A DNA stretch of 64,000 nucleotides, from NCBI GenBank assembly GCA_030770545.1, contig CM061096.1, forward strand, positions 7,359,501 through 7,423,500. Reading direction: 5' to 3'. This stretch comes from Macropodus opercularis (taxonomy: Eukaryota > Chordata > Actinopteri > Anabantiformes > Osphronemidae). Of the stretch, positions 1-12,774 are shown piece by piece (within the stretch, counting starts at the first letter, position 1; every line of letters starts with the position of its first letter). Under the pieces are notes generated by a model. That model was not told the DNA's origin, searched no databases, and worked only from the letters and a program-made list of their open reading frames with translations. Position numbers and translations under genes: made by a program.

Positions 1-75
1 ACCTGACGCGTAGAGTCCAGCTGGCTAGTCATGGCAGCAGCAAGCGGAACAGATGTGTGAGGGACTTTGATCTAG
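1..75 (+). other. Possible 3' end of an unidentified exon at the window edge
   Basis: From base 3 one frame stays open for 24 codons and runs into a good donor-like site, CTAG|GTGAGC, at 75/76. The encoded stretch ends with the residues SSKRNRCVRDFDL; past the donor the frame soon reaches a stop. I do not recognise the protein, and 24 open codons can occur by chance. If real, the exon belongs to a gene that starts left of the window on the + strand. Supported only by the open frame and the donor. Confidence 0.2.
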
Positions 76-2295
76 GTGAGCGTGAAAGAGGGTGACGATC
101 TGGGGGAGGGAGGAGGGGGAGTTGGTCAGTACCAATTTTGGGGAAATTGCAAGTGTACTGTGGATGTTATTTTCAAAGATGTATGTGGCTTCTTCAAATG
201 TGTTTTTAACTCACTTGATCAAAGTTCAGGGCCTCAAAATTCTGGCAGAACATTGAATGAAAAGGAATTTATCACTCGGTAACAAATAAATACTGCAGTT
301 TGTCTGATCCCATGTTTCCTGTAATGAGTCGATCCATGTACAGGCAATTTAGTACGTTAGACATTTTCATACATGAATATGCAACATTCTACACCTACAG
401 CTTTTATTTCACAATGTTCACTGCACACAACTGAAAGTAAAACCTTCAATGTGCAAACACTTTTGTTCTCTTTTAGTTTTGGTCATGTAATACATAGGAG
501 CTGCGATATTTTGATCTACCATATGCGACGTACTCTAAAAGCATGAAAAAGAAAACGTCTCGCTTCGACGTTTTACGACTGTCTGACTCCTACAGGATTC
601 TCAGAGGCTGGCGCCGAATCAAATACTGAGTAAGAGGAAATGGATCCACAAACAAGAACTACTGTGAGGTTTGAATGGAATAGAAACAATGAAACAGAAG
701 ATCGAAAAGCTACATGAGTAAAGGTTTCAGGGAGCGAACTGTATCAACTGAGCCTGATGAGACGGTCCAGGTCAGATGTTCTCTCACTTAGGGAAGTGGT
801 GTAATTGGGTTCTGGTGGACTAGACCAAAGTACAGTCACATGGTTAGGAATGATTGTTTATGCACGTTAGACTGTGAATGTTTCCTGGGGTTTAGGGTTA
901 AGGGAACACTCTACTACTACAGACGCTTACCTGATTTATTCACACATGAGCTCATGCAGACATTACACAGATCATGCACTAGAGTGCTTGCAAGATAAAT
1001 GTCTGACTCCCCTATTTGCATTTCTACACGCGGCTCGCTTGAAAGCAGCTCATGTCTGTGCAGACGCAAAACGTGCAGTACTCTGTTAAAATCACTTCAC
1101 CATGTTCCCATGCAGTTGGAGTGCGATTTAAATTTAAATATCCATGAACATTAAATCTGTGTAGGATTTCTTGAATAGTTGAATCAACTGTTTTCATCAT
1201 TCAGCCAGAGTTTGATGCAGAATCAGCTTGAAAATGGTTTTGTTTATGAGCCATTACCTGAATTTCCTCTTTGTTCTTTTCTGAAACTTGTATTTTCTTT
1301 GCACATTGCTACAGTAGAAGGCACATCTTGTTTTGTCTTTGTTTTAGTTGGTTATTTAGAACGTTTGGTCACATTTCCATAGAGAACTACTTATACCACA
1401 AAGCGAAAATGGTTCAAGACGGGTTAGAGCACAACAAGTGTCATGTGTTGACTTACTGTAGCCTCCAAATTCCGATGGAGCATCTGTGGGATGTGCTCAG
1501 CAACAGGCGCAGGTCCAACTGCAGACTCCACTTCCAGTTATCGCAGCAAAAGGGGACCAATAGTTTAGGCCGGTGGTCGTAATTTTAGGCCTGATCTGTG
1601 TAAATAAGCTTGTGTGTGTGGCAGGTTTCGCTGCTAATATGCTAAAGAAGAACTTGTCTCACTAGGAATGCATGTTTGCAGAGTGAGTGTGTGTGTGGTC
1701 TCCGTTTTATTATTTCAAGCACTAGACGAGAGAAGATCTAACAAAGATGTATGTAAACATGCATTTGAGAATACAGTGCAATCTAGCTCCTGCGTTATGA
1801 GACAGTAATTGCTATGATCTCACCTTTCTGTTTGATAAGACAAACTCGGAGGGAAAAGAAACCCCCAAATAATCAAAAAGCCAACACTGTAGATAGGCAA
1901 AGCAATAACTCTGGATACTCTCTATACTCACATACCACAGTATACACTATTGTACCATTCAAACACATTTGTTTGGAGGATGTTTCATTGGACACTGGAT
2001 GTAGCCACTGCCCCAAAGACTTCTGTTTAATTATGGCGTACTGTGCTTTTTATTATTCAGTATGTGTGTAATAAACAGACTTTCTGCTGCATGGACATTA
2101 TTCTTCCTTTAAAGTCTTTGACTGTCTGCATGTGTTTTGGCTTATAGGTTGTGCTGCTTTCTGATTCTAGGATGGGTTGAATGTTTAACAGTCCAAAGCG
2201 GGACTGCAACCACGGCACCATTCATTATCTTAATTGCCTTTCCTGGTAGCGGCAGGTGAGCGGTGAGGTTAAACGCGGACAGATCGTAACATACA
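76..2295. other. Non-coding stretch, no gene recognised
   Basis: No open frame here resembles a known protein; the longest is about 100 codons with no splice context. It contains AT-rich sequence and short (GT)n runs near 1610 and 1690. I see no RNA gene and no clear mobile element. Confidence 0.6.
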
Positions 2296-2412
2296 CATCA
2301 CATCCACATCTGTGGGCGATGTAGAGTCGCTAACCACGCGTCTTTGGGCTGTGGGAGGAGGCCAGAGGACCTGAAGAAAACCATAGTAGACATGGACGAA
2401 CATGCACTTTTC
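2296..2412. mobile_element. Degenerate dispersed fish repeat (L2/V-SINE-type module)
   Basis: The segment contains, in order, a GCGATGTAGAGTCGCTAACC-like part, then TCTTTGGGCTGTGGGAGGAG, then GAAGAAAACC, then a CATGGACGAACATGCA part. This is the order of a module found in very many copies in fish genomes: a GGCAATTTAGAGTCACC part, TCTTTGGACTGTGGGAGG, GGAGAAAACCC, then GGGGAGAACATGCAAACTCC. The copy diverges at many positions and lacks the usual ACTCCACACAG continuation, so it is old and truncated. I am fairly sure of the repeat class and not of the exact family name. Confidence 0.55.
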
Positions 2413-5400
2413 ATGGGTCTTTAAATATTAGACATTTATTATACTGTCGATTGTGGGTCGTGTGCTGAGGTCGATCCCTCCACGACATGTCCATTGGGCT
2501 GAGGTCTGTGCTTTGACCTATCCAATACCTTGATTGGATCTTTTTTTTTTTTTTTTAAGCCATTCTCATTTAGATTTGTGTGTGTGCTTCAAACCTCTGT
2601 TACCATTAAAGCCAAATAACTTCCCTATTCCCCCAATTTGCTGCCTTTAGTAGTTGCGTTCTGTGACTTACCATCATATGTTGTCTGAGTTCCTGCGATA
2701 TGTGGTCACAGTGACTCTGTAAAGCTAAATATCCAGCCTGTTGAAGTCTTGTAGAATAACCTCTATTAATGATGTTGCTTGCAGATTACTGTAAGTCAGT
2801 TATCTTTGCATGGCATTGCTGTCATTTCATCTTTGTCATAGCTTTCGTTACCGTTGGCATCCATGAGTGAAAGGCTGCCCTTGCTGACCCTGCAGTTACA
2901 GCCAATTTGCTCTGATCCCAGTGACAAGTGTCTCCATATAGATACTTAGTAATTAGCAAAGAGGAGATGGAGAAAGGTTGGAGTTGGTGGGGCATTAGAG
3001 GACCTGTCACAACCCCCCCCCAAAAAAAAAATCTGACAGAAGGCTTGTCTGGGGCCCATCCCCTCCAGTCCCCTCCCTCACACTTGGCTGCTTCAGTTAA
3101 TTGAAGCCACTTCAGTTGAGTCAGAGGAGCTGGCTCTGCACGCCTGAGCAGACTACGGCGCTCACCTGATCTGTCAGTCAACGCTGCCAGCTGCGTGAAC
3201 ACACAGCCGTGTCCTAACACAGAGCCAAGGAACATGCTCCGTATACATCCACCCCGGCTCACCTCACTGGATCAATCCCAGGAGGAGTCTAAGCCGGTGT
3301 GCGTTAACTATTGCTGTACATGCTGCACCTAGACGCCTGAAAACGAACAGAATGCCACTTTGTTAAGAACGTCTTCATCGGTCCCTGTTCGTGAGCGTTA
3401 GGGAGACCATGTCATAGCCAGCACTTGTACAAATTACGCCTGAAAAGCCAAGCGTGACAAAATGAACCAAGGGCACTGCTCAAAATGCGTTTTCAGTACC
3501 TGGCACAGTTGTAAAATCTGCAAGAGAACACTATAACTACGCCTCGGTGTAAATAAAGAGCCCATACTGCAAGTCCAGCAAGCTCAGTTGAAGCTTCACG
3601 GGCTGGAATTGGATTACGCTGGTCTAATTTGCCTCACGCATGGCTTTTGTTGATAAATTATTGTGGAAATGAAAATTGTTTATTCTAAATGTAACAAATG
3701 CATAAAAGCGAGAGACCGAAACGAGTTGTTCCCCGATCTGCTTGAGAACAGACTGACTGAAGCTCGCAAAGGCCACAGAAGCGACGCGTTCATTTTCCCT
3801 GCAGGGACTCGCTTTCTTCAGTTAGTTCAGGCAACAAAGTTGGTAAAAGATTACAGCCATGGAAGGAAGGACGTAGGGGACGTATTCAGCTCATTTATCT
3901 GAGCACAAGATTGATGGTGAGACATAAACTTATACCAGCGGTTTAAATGGTCCAAACTGTGCTGTCATTTTACGGTGAGTGAAGTCTCACAGGCCTATTA
4001 AATGTTTAATTCAGTGTCTTGATCAATGGCACATCAACAAGGAAAAGGCTCTTCTGCGACTGGCCGTTGTGTCGGGCTCCAGGAATCCTGCAGAACTACA
4101 CGCTCTCTCTTCCGTTGGTAGAGACTCGTCATGAGGCCGCCCGCTCAGGAGTGAAGATCTGAAAGAAGTGGATCTCCCGTATAGTCTGAAATGCCAGGCT
4201 TCATTCGTCGTGGTTCTGTGTGTGAGCCTTCAGTTGTTGCTCCGTCGGCTGACATTTAATGTTCAGTCATTACGTACTCTGCTGCTGCTTTAGTATAGGT
4301 TTTGGCTGTTACCAGAATGAGTGCGAGCAGACAGATGCGACAGCTGGCCGGCCATATGCGACAAGCCTTTTAGATCTTTATGCCTTAATTATTGTTTCCC
4401 TTGGGACCAGTATTGACATTTAGGCCTTAACACTCAGCCCTTATAAACTGCCAGCCACCGGTTGGTATTATCTGTCTCTTGGCAACCACGAAGCAGGCAG
4501 AGAAAGGTGCTTGATAACTGCACAGAGCTAAATTTGTGTCTGTCAGCTATGGTACGACGAGTTCCTTTAGATTTATTAGTGTTGTATAAATCATTGTGTG
4601 CGTGTGTTCAACATATTTGTTGTTTATTCCTAAGTAGCTCTGTCAACGTTATTTTAAGTTTATTTTAATTTAGTACTTCATTTTCTTACCTGAAGAGATT
4701 AAAATTAGTGGCTACATAAATAATTTGAAGTGTGTGTTTGAACAATGTGTCTTGGCTCCGTTTTTTTTTTTTTTTTTTTTACAGTATGCAAATGTGTTTT
4801 TATACAGTAGATGATGTCACGCCACAGGAAACCATGGCTCAGATTCCCTGATGTTTTGGATTGAATGAGCTGCTGCCGCGTTTTACTGTTGTCCTGTTGC
4901 TTCAAGAAACCAAGAAAAATCCCCCAAAAAACGTTCTCTCTTGCTGGTTTCCGCTCTGTCCATCTTACCTGGGTCGGCCCAGTCTCATTCCTCTCGTCAT
5001 CCCAGGTTCTAATTCAAGTTGCTGCAGCAACCCTGAGGCTTCATCCACTTGCTCCCCTCTACCTCATCTCTCTGAGCTCCTTGTTAAGCGAGGAAGCTGG
5101 TTAATGATTGTGTTTTATTTATATTACCCTGCCAGGGTTTCTTTTGATGGGGCCGTACGCCCTCTGACTTTTACCTGGTGTGCTTTACTTCAACTGCATC
5201 TTCGTTTCATGTTTTTCTTGCTCACTCGTCGGCTCTTGCTTCCAGTACGTTCATGTTTTTTCCATGATTTGATGCTACTATCAGTCATGTCTTAAACTGT
5301 GGTCATTCAGCGACACCAGGACTGTCACTGTATATGCAGTAGGATACGTGGATGTGAATTAGTTTGCTCAGTGTGTCTTGTCTGTAAATCAGGTTTAAAC

Positions 5401-6345
5401 TGAGCTACTAGATTATTACACATTTATACCATACTGGAACATATTTTTATAATTGCAGTGAATGAGCCATTATTGTAGAATAAAGTGATTATATGTGCAC
5501 ATCATCACCAAAGCAATATAAAGTTAAATGCAAAATCTCACATCTACCCAAAATAAATGCAGTGAATTACTGTATATTGAAATTTGTTGAGCAGACACAT
5601 TGATAAATGCACATTTTTTAGTTTTTTTCTGCATAACGCTGAAGAAAACAACTCTGATTCACTTGCTGTCCTACTTCAAGACAAGTCCATTTTCTCCTAT
5701 GATGTTACAGGAAGGGGATTCTGATTTGTTTTGACGTCTGCCTCCCTTGTTTGCTGCGTTTTCTCAGATTCTGACTGTCAGGACATTTCTGCCTTTTTGA
5801 TTTTTGTATTTTTCTTCTGTCATATTATTTGTGGACAAATTTGCTTGTTTGGTTATATCCAAGTGGAAATAAGGAAGGTCTGACCTTGCCTTTCACCTCC
5901 CTTTTCTCTTGTATTAATCCTTGTGATCCGTCTTTGTGTTCAGCATGGTCTTGGGTTGACGCTGTATGGCTTCCCACTGTTTTTTTTTAATACTAGTCCC
6001 TGTTTTGTTCTTTGATTATCTGCCTGCATCCCCCCCATCCATCACTGCCTGTTGTTGCCACCATCTTGGCATCTGCTGGAGCACAGAAAGTCTCTGTGGT
6101 GCTTTTGATTGGCCGTTCAGAGATAGGAATGTGTCTGCCTGACTCAAATGACTTTATTAGCGAGTGATAATCTGATTGGTGGCCCCCACCAAAGGCAGCC
6201 TGATGTGCTTGATTTGTCAGGGCCATTTAGACAAAAGACGAAGTGTGTGGAATGAGTAATTTGGCAGAATAGTTGGAGGAGATGAATTTTGAGCTGGAAA
6301 GTTTGATAGTAGCAGGAGTGTTCTTAGAGATAGTGGAAAAGAGAG
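2413..6345. other. Non-coding stretch, no gene recognised
   Basis: Frames of up to 146 codons occur (for example 2822-3262 on the minus strand), but none has a recognisable domain or consistent splice sites. The stretch holds poly-T runs at about 2540 and 4761-4780 and otherwise unremarkable sequence. Confidence 0.55.
4761..4780 (+). repeat. Poly-T tract (T20)
   Basis: Twenty uninterrupted T residues are visible, directly followed by ACAG. The tract may be a simple homopolymer or the A-tail of a minus-strand retroposed element, but I see no element body next to it. Confidence 0.85.
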
Positions 6346-6369
6346 ACATGAATTAGGAAAGCTTGGATT
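6346..6369 (+). repeat. 24-bp direct repeat, copy 1
   Basis: The block reads ACATGAATTAGGAAAGCT followed by TGGATT. It recurs 241 bp downstream at 6587 with one mismatch (T/C at its 19th base). The flanks of the two copies do not resemble each other. Confidence 0.8.
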
Positions 6370-6422
6370 CACAGCATAGCGGCTGGTTACAGTCCCAGAT
6401 TCAATGAGGAGATCTGAAATGT

Positions 6423-6452
6423 CACTGTGTGTGTGTGCGTGCGTGTGTGTGT
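6423..6452 (+). repeat. Short interrupted (GT)n microsatellite
   Basis: Mostly GT dinucleotides interrupted by GC steps. It lies between the two copies of the 24-bp direct repeat. Confidence 0.75.
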
Positions 6453-6586
6453 TTGTTGTAGTCTAGCAGCTTTATCTGCCTGGCATTTCCTGCTTTCACA
6501 ACTGACTACCGCAGCAGGCTCCATCTGATGACCCTCCAAAAGGCTCAGCAGCGCAAAGAATATTGAGGGAAACACTTGTAACCTTA

Positions 6587-6610
6587 ACATGAATTAGGAA
6601 AGCTCGGATT
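6587..6610 (+). repeat. 24-bp direct repeat, copy 2
   Basis: Second copy of the block at 6346-6369, identical at 23 of 24 bases. Neither copy is inside a recognised element. Confidence 0.8.
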
Positions 6611-9600
6611 TGGAGGGTGACATCCAGGGTTTTGTCACCTTTGCTAACACCGGCAGTTATTTTGTGGCTGTTATCTTAATGGTGTTGTTGGGAGTTCGAA
6701 TTTGGTTCCTCCATGCTGGCTTTTCTGTAAACCCCAGCGCGCAGGTAACGAACTGATCTGAAAGCAGACTGTTCACCGATTAATACAGATGATACGACAC
6801 ATTCACAGTGGGCATCGGCTAAATGCTGTCGCTTTCCAGTCTTTTCCGCTTGCGTACCGCACGGAGAGTGTTTGGCATTTAGTTGCCGGCAGCCAAACAC
6901 CGAGGCGTGACTGCAGGCACAGTGCGCTCCGCTGTCTCAGCTTGGGCTCTTTCACATTAACATACCTCACACCGCACAACCAGACTGTAGTCTTGATCAT
7001 GCATAATTAAATACGAGACAAAATACTGGAAGCAACATGCACATGCTCATAATCAATTAGCTGATATTCTGTTGTGAATGAAATTGCAAACAGTACATTG
7101 GAGCACTTTTCAATTGTTTTGCACACTAATACCTCATCTGACCAGAGCTGCTGAGGTTTCTGAGCTTCATATTACTTTTTTTTTTTTTCTATTGTAAAGT
7201 CTCTGGTTTGACACTGTTCAGAGTGAGAAGGCTCATTTTAGTCCTTATTGTATAATGTATGTGTTCTTTAATGGATAGATAACAATGTATAAAAGGTGAG
7301 GAGATCACTTTTGGTTTTAAAAGATGATCCATCTTTTGTGAATATAATGGAGCGCATTTAAATTTCTCAGTGAATATAAATGAGTGCGCGTGTGTGTGTC
7401 TTTGTGTGTCTGTGATATCTAAGTGTAAATGTGGTAATTGGGCGGCAGAGTGACGTTGGGGCACACAAAAGAGTAACCCTTGTCGTACCAAGTATAACCG
7501 ATAGATAGAACTGAACTTATTAGTGCAGCTACCTTTTGTCTCCCTTCCTTTCAGTGAAAAGAGCATCAGCAAAGCAAGAAGACGGAGAGAGCACAGTGTG
7601 CACCTGTCTCCAGAGTCTCAATGGTCTGCGAGACGGAGCCTGGCTTTACAGTTCGTGCCTGTTTCTGAGCATTCTCTCTGCTGTGCATTAGGAGAAATGC
7701 AGAGTCTTCTGCTAAAACGTTGCTAAACTATGCGATGTTATATATCGAGATATGCATTTGCTCATTAAATTAAAGAGAAGATGTGTGTGCTTTTAGAAAT
7801 ATTAGGCGGTGAACCTGTCTGGGTGTTGTTACACTTCTGCAGACGCCAAAGGAGAGAAGAACGCGTCATGTGCTTACAGTATGTTCTTCTGAAAGCTCCT
7901 GTCTTGTTGACGCATCCTTTTTTTTTTTTTCTTACTTTTAGTAACTTTCAATATTGGTAGATTGCATAGAAACTAAGTCTATTATTTTTAGTTTTTGCAG
8001 AATTTCAAAGATCTGTTTATAGTTTGTTTGTTTCTTTTAATTTTTTTTTTTTACATTTAATTGACTGCAGCTTGTTATGACAATTAAAGGTACATTTCTA
8101 GATAAATAAACAGATGGTAGTGGAAATGTTTCCTAAAAAATAAATCTGAGGTGGACAGGCTTGCTGACGGGACAGCTATGTTGTTACCACATGCTTAACG
8201 ACACCAAGGTGTGACTGCATCAAAGTATGCGTCGCTGCTAAATGTGCCGCATACCCCAATAAGAGATCTGACGGGGGCTTACTATGCTGAGGTCCGTTTG
8301 TCTTTCCTTCTAGAATGATTAAGAGGTCATTTCTCACCTACCCCTTCCTGTGCCGTGAGTTTTATAAAGCTCAGAATAAATTATTTTAAACGGATGGATC
8401 AAGGCCAGGCTTTTCCACGTCCCGGACAAAGGCCCTCCTGCAGTAGTCAGGGTTACAGGGTCACGTTGTGCGTACTGTGTGCCACCACATCACAAACGAA
8501 AAGACAGCGGCTGGACTACGGGAGAGTCTCCACTGTTTTGTCAGTAGAAATTGGGGGTTAAATGGCTGAACACAGGATGATTGGTGCAGGATACATCTGC
8601 GGAGGAAACGGGATCGGATTATTGTCATATGTTGATGGGAAAAAAAAAAGCAACACTTGACAGAACGAAATCATTACAATCTGCTGGGTTGGAAAGGGCA
8701 GCGCTTGCTCGCAGTAATTAAATACAAAAAGTCCTCACGTGCACATCGTGTCAGCAGTGTCTTCGTCTGCTGAGAGTGCACTTGGAGCCTGCAGATGTCT
8801 TCATTAAGGCTGGGTGAACGATCCCTACTTTTAAAAAGGGCTTTTACAGGAGCTGCATTGGAAGCTACTTAGCAATGCAGCGTTTCAGAGAAAACACAAA
8901 TATTTAGCATCAATTTGCAGTTTCAGCCTGTGGTGGCAAACATTTTACGAGAGGGATCTGAAATTCAGGGATTACTATAAAACGCATCAACAATCATAAT
9001 TCCTGCAGCCAGTGAAGGTGTCTAATACGGAAACATGTTGTTTTGGGTTTCGATGGCAGGACGTCCTCAGGCGACCTGGTCATGGCTTAGTGGCTCTGTG
9101 TGAAGGTTCTCTACCGCAGCAGGTGCCGTTGTGTGGTCTCAGATGTGAGCTTCTCTAGGGAAACATTAGATGTGACATCTGGTAAGAGACAGGAATATTG
9201 TTCCCTCAGGTGCACATAGACTGTGTGGGAAACAAAATGTCAGATCTGACCCTGCGTGTGCAGCCCCATGGTTACGTCGCCCTTGATCCCCATATTTCAG
9301 CGCTGTGATGTAACAGTACGACAGCGAACAGTTGATCTTAATTGGCTCCTCTTCAGTCTGTGTGTGTGTGTGTACATGTGAATCCTCTTGGGTTTGAAGT
9401 ACTTTATGCTAATGGTAAGACCAACAGTAGGGACACATCTACTTAACAGAAAGTTGTTTGCTTTTCATTGATATGCTGTTCAGTGATGTTTTTCCGAGAT
9501 GGCTCACCTGTCTCTAGAGACAGAAACACTGTGGGCATGTGAGAGGAGACCAAACAGCTAAATAGCACCAGTAAACCTCATTGTTACGTTTTCTGTATTT

Positions 9601-12600
9601 TTCCATACCTTTTAACAGTTATTTTGGTTTTCAATCCTTTCAACCCAAAAGATTTTTAATATAATTTACAGTCGGCACCACTGGATGAAACCACCTCATC
9701 TTACAAATACAGTGACTTGTACAGCAGCTGGCACTGTTTCTCACAGTTATTGTGGGATGTAAGGAAGGATACGGGGAGAGAAACATAAAGACTCTGTGTC
9801 TGACATCGCCTCCTCATTTATTCAGCCACTATTTTCTACATATTAAACACAGGAAGCACTGGTTGGTTTACTGTGCTACGACGGGGCCAGTCATGATGTA
9901 TCATTATGCTGATAATGGTCAGCCATTCACTTGTACACCTTTCGTTCCACAAGGAGACGTTTATGACTTTAAAGTGCGTGAATGTTAGACATAAAATTCA
10001 TACTCAATAAAACGGATGAAGGTAAGTACTGTATAATACACTTGGTGGCAAATAGGAAGTGATTCTGGATGAAAGGCTACAGTGGCGAGGGGAAATTGAA
10101 GGGAAGGGAAATTGTGCCCTGTTCAATGGGTTACAGTTATCGGGGGGGGCAGACATGAAGTGGCTTTACCTTAGGCATCGCTCCTGTGCCAAGGCAAACG
10201 GACACGGTTTTGTAATTAAAATGGAAAACATGAGGGGGAGGAAGCTGGTCACAACCTGACGTGGTCTTAACCTTTATATATGAAAATCGATTTTCGCTCC
10301 AAGTTGCATTTCTGTGTGAAATGTCATCACAACAACAAGTTCTGTTTTTCAGATGTATTAAGTCGTGGTTTCTGGTAATTGCTCCAGCTTTTGTATGCAT
10401 TACAGTGTCTGTCTGTCTCATTTAGGATTCATTGTTCTTTGTAATAAATCTTTGCATTATTAGGAGACTTGGTTTCCCCATCTGTTTCGCCTTAGTCCCT
10501 TATTTGACATGCAAGAAATATTTCCCACTTGTTTTGTGTGTCTAAACTAATAGGAGCCAGTAGCTGCTATGTAAGTAAAGGTGTTTCATGTGACATGCGT
10601 GTTCGTCAGTCATGCATTAATATAGATCAGATATCTTGTTCTGCATTATGATTTGGGCCATAACGGCCGAAGCCTGTTTTCATTTAAAGATATTGACTGA
10701 GCGCATAAAGGATGTCCAACACATTCTGTGAAAAGAGGAGGATCAGAGGAGATTAGACAAGCTGAGGGGATAAAGACAGAGCTAAAGACAGGCTTTGTTT
10801 TTGGTCCCCTTATGAGCCAGGGCTCCTGCTAATTACCAAACTCACTGGTCCTTGCTAAATGCGTTTGAAAACCACTGGATGCAGATAATTGAGCTGGAAA
10901 TGTGTTACATGACAAAGTCACACTGAAGGACAACCACTAAAAAAGGCCTCCTCTCCACTTCCCCCGTTTCCTCTGTCAGGTGCACCTTTGAAAAGAAAAC
11001 TCCCCCAAATGATTCATTCCGTGGTGTTTGTCTTTGGTGTTTGTTGAGATTGAAGCTTAGGGGATGTTTGTGCCACCTATTGTGATAAGCTGTAGTCAAA
11101 ACGGAGACGGGCCAATGGCGAATGTGTCAGGCAAGCCGGTGTTTTTTGCTTTCCAAAATAATTGCTTTTAGCCTTTTAGTTGTGGGATGTGAGCTCCTAA
11201 AAAATCCTTCACACATCATCATAGCAAAGTAGAAAAATGTTCTATAGCCACAGGCTGGATATGTCTGTTCATGCACCTCGGCTTTCTCTGTGAACTAATG
11301 GCTCATGCTAAGTTTTCGTATAGCCTAAATCTCTAATTGATTTCGGTGCCTCGTATGAAAATTGATTTACTGGCTTGGACACTTAGATCCTGGGCAGAGA
11401 TGGGCCTCCCCTGAGAATGCTGGATTAAAGTGAAAACAAGGTGAAGAGAGACTCCCTGTCGCTCTATTTGCATTTTAATTATAAATTGCATCATTGCACC
11501 GAGCGTGTTAACAAAACAACTTGCTCTCCCTTCGTTCGCTCCTCCTTTTTGCTGCAAGCTTGGCTCACTTCACGGGAACGAAACTTCATATTGAGAGCCT
11601 CCGCAGGGCAGAGAATAAACAGGGAGGGATTACATCCAGGACAGTCGTGTGGATAAAGGTGAAAGGAGCTTTATTTTAGTATGGCTATGCAAACACGGTT
11701 GAATTGTGATGGTTCTGATGGTTAGACACGTTTAAGAGCTGCGTTGGAGAAGCCTGTGCGCTAATGCTGCCGTGCAAACCATATCTTTGTTTTGGCTTCA
11801 TGAAGTATTAGAATTACAGCGGTGGTAGTATGCAAAACCACATTTTCAAAGCTTAGACTGGAAAACGTGACTCTTTAGCAGAATAGCGTTGTGTTGGTGC
11901 ACACACGGCCTATTTAGAAGCACTGGGCGTGTAAAGCCATGTAAAAATGGTGCTACTGTCAAATAAGATCGTATCAGACATGTTCATGCTCCTCGTGAAT
12001 TGGTCTCGTCGTATAAAACGGATCAGAAAAGATTTGGGGAGACGAGTCTATTGATTCTCTAGATAAGGATGAAGGCGTCATTTCGCTGGGGTTTGCTCGG
12101 TCGGTACCAGCTTCTCTTAATCCATCAAACCTTCTGCAGGCGGGCTCTGACACACTCCAGTGTCCTCCCTGCCACCACTAAGTTTGCCGTGGACGCCTGC
12201 TCGTGTTTTCTAGCTTTCCCTTACTCCTGTCTGCACCGCTTTCTGACCAAGCATCAGGCCCATCAACGACGCCGTGAGCCAAATGGATGGACACTGTTTT
12301 AACTGGCGCGTTTGATATAAATGCCTTAAATCCAGCCGTGGTCAGGCCTTTGCTCAGATCTGCGTGAAAGTCCCGCAGTGCAGCAGCTTCTCATTTATTT
12401 TGACATTGCATCTCGTGCGCGTCGCTGTCTGGCGTTGCCCATCTCAACTCTCTGCCTATCTGCTGCCAAAACTCCCAAATCTCCTGTGACAGAGCGTTGT
12501 AATCACTTCCTTCATGTAATCCCAGTGTGAGTGCTTAATTGACAGGAAATGCACCTCCAGCCAGCTGTGCGTGATTTTTAGAAATGGGAGTTAGCTCCTC

Positions 12601-12748
12601 TCCTCGATCGGTCCTCCACATGCATCTGCACATGCTCCCTGCAAGCTTTCATTGGCACCCCTGTCTGCTTTTAATGGATTCTGACCTATAATGAACAGGC
12701 TTCATTAACCCTCTGTCAGATTTCTCACCAGCGCTGGAGGGACGGGAA
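6611..12748. other. Non-coding stretch, no gene recognised
   Basis: Six kilobases without a supported exon. The open frames, all under 130 codons, show no domain. Homopolymer T runs occur near 7180, 7920 and 8042, and a short GT run at about 9359-9374. Parts such as 10700-11100 and 12400-12720 contain many TAATTA-like and CTGCTAATT-like words of the kind seen in conserved developmental enhancers, but one sequence alone cannot show conservation. Confidence 0.5.
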
Positions 12749-12774
12749 CGGCGGCGGCGGCGGCGGCGGCGGCG
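12749..12774 (+). repeat. (CGG)n trinucleotide tract, about 8.7 units
   Basis: An uninterrupted run of CGG units sits in otherwise ordinary sequence. No start codon, open frame or CpG island of obvious size surrounds it, so I do not call it a 5' UTR. Confidence 0.9.

Noticed and set aside
2822..3262. 146-codon minus-strand open frame
   Set aside because: No domain, no splice signals in a coherent arrangement, and it crosses a poly-C/poly-A junction (about 3010-3030) typical of non-coding sequence.
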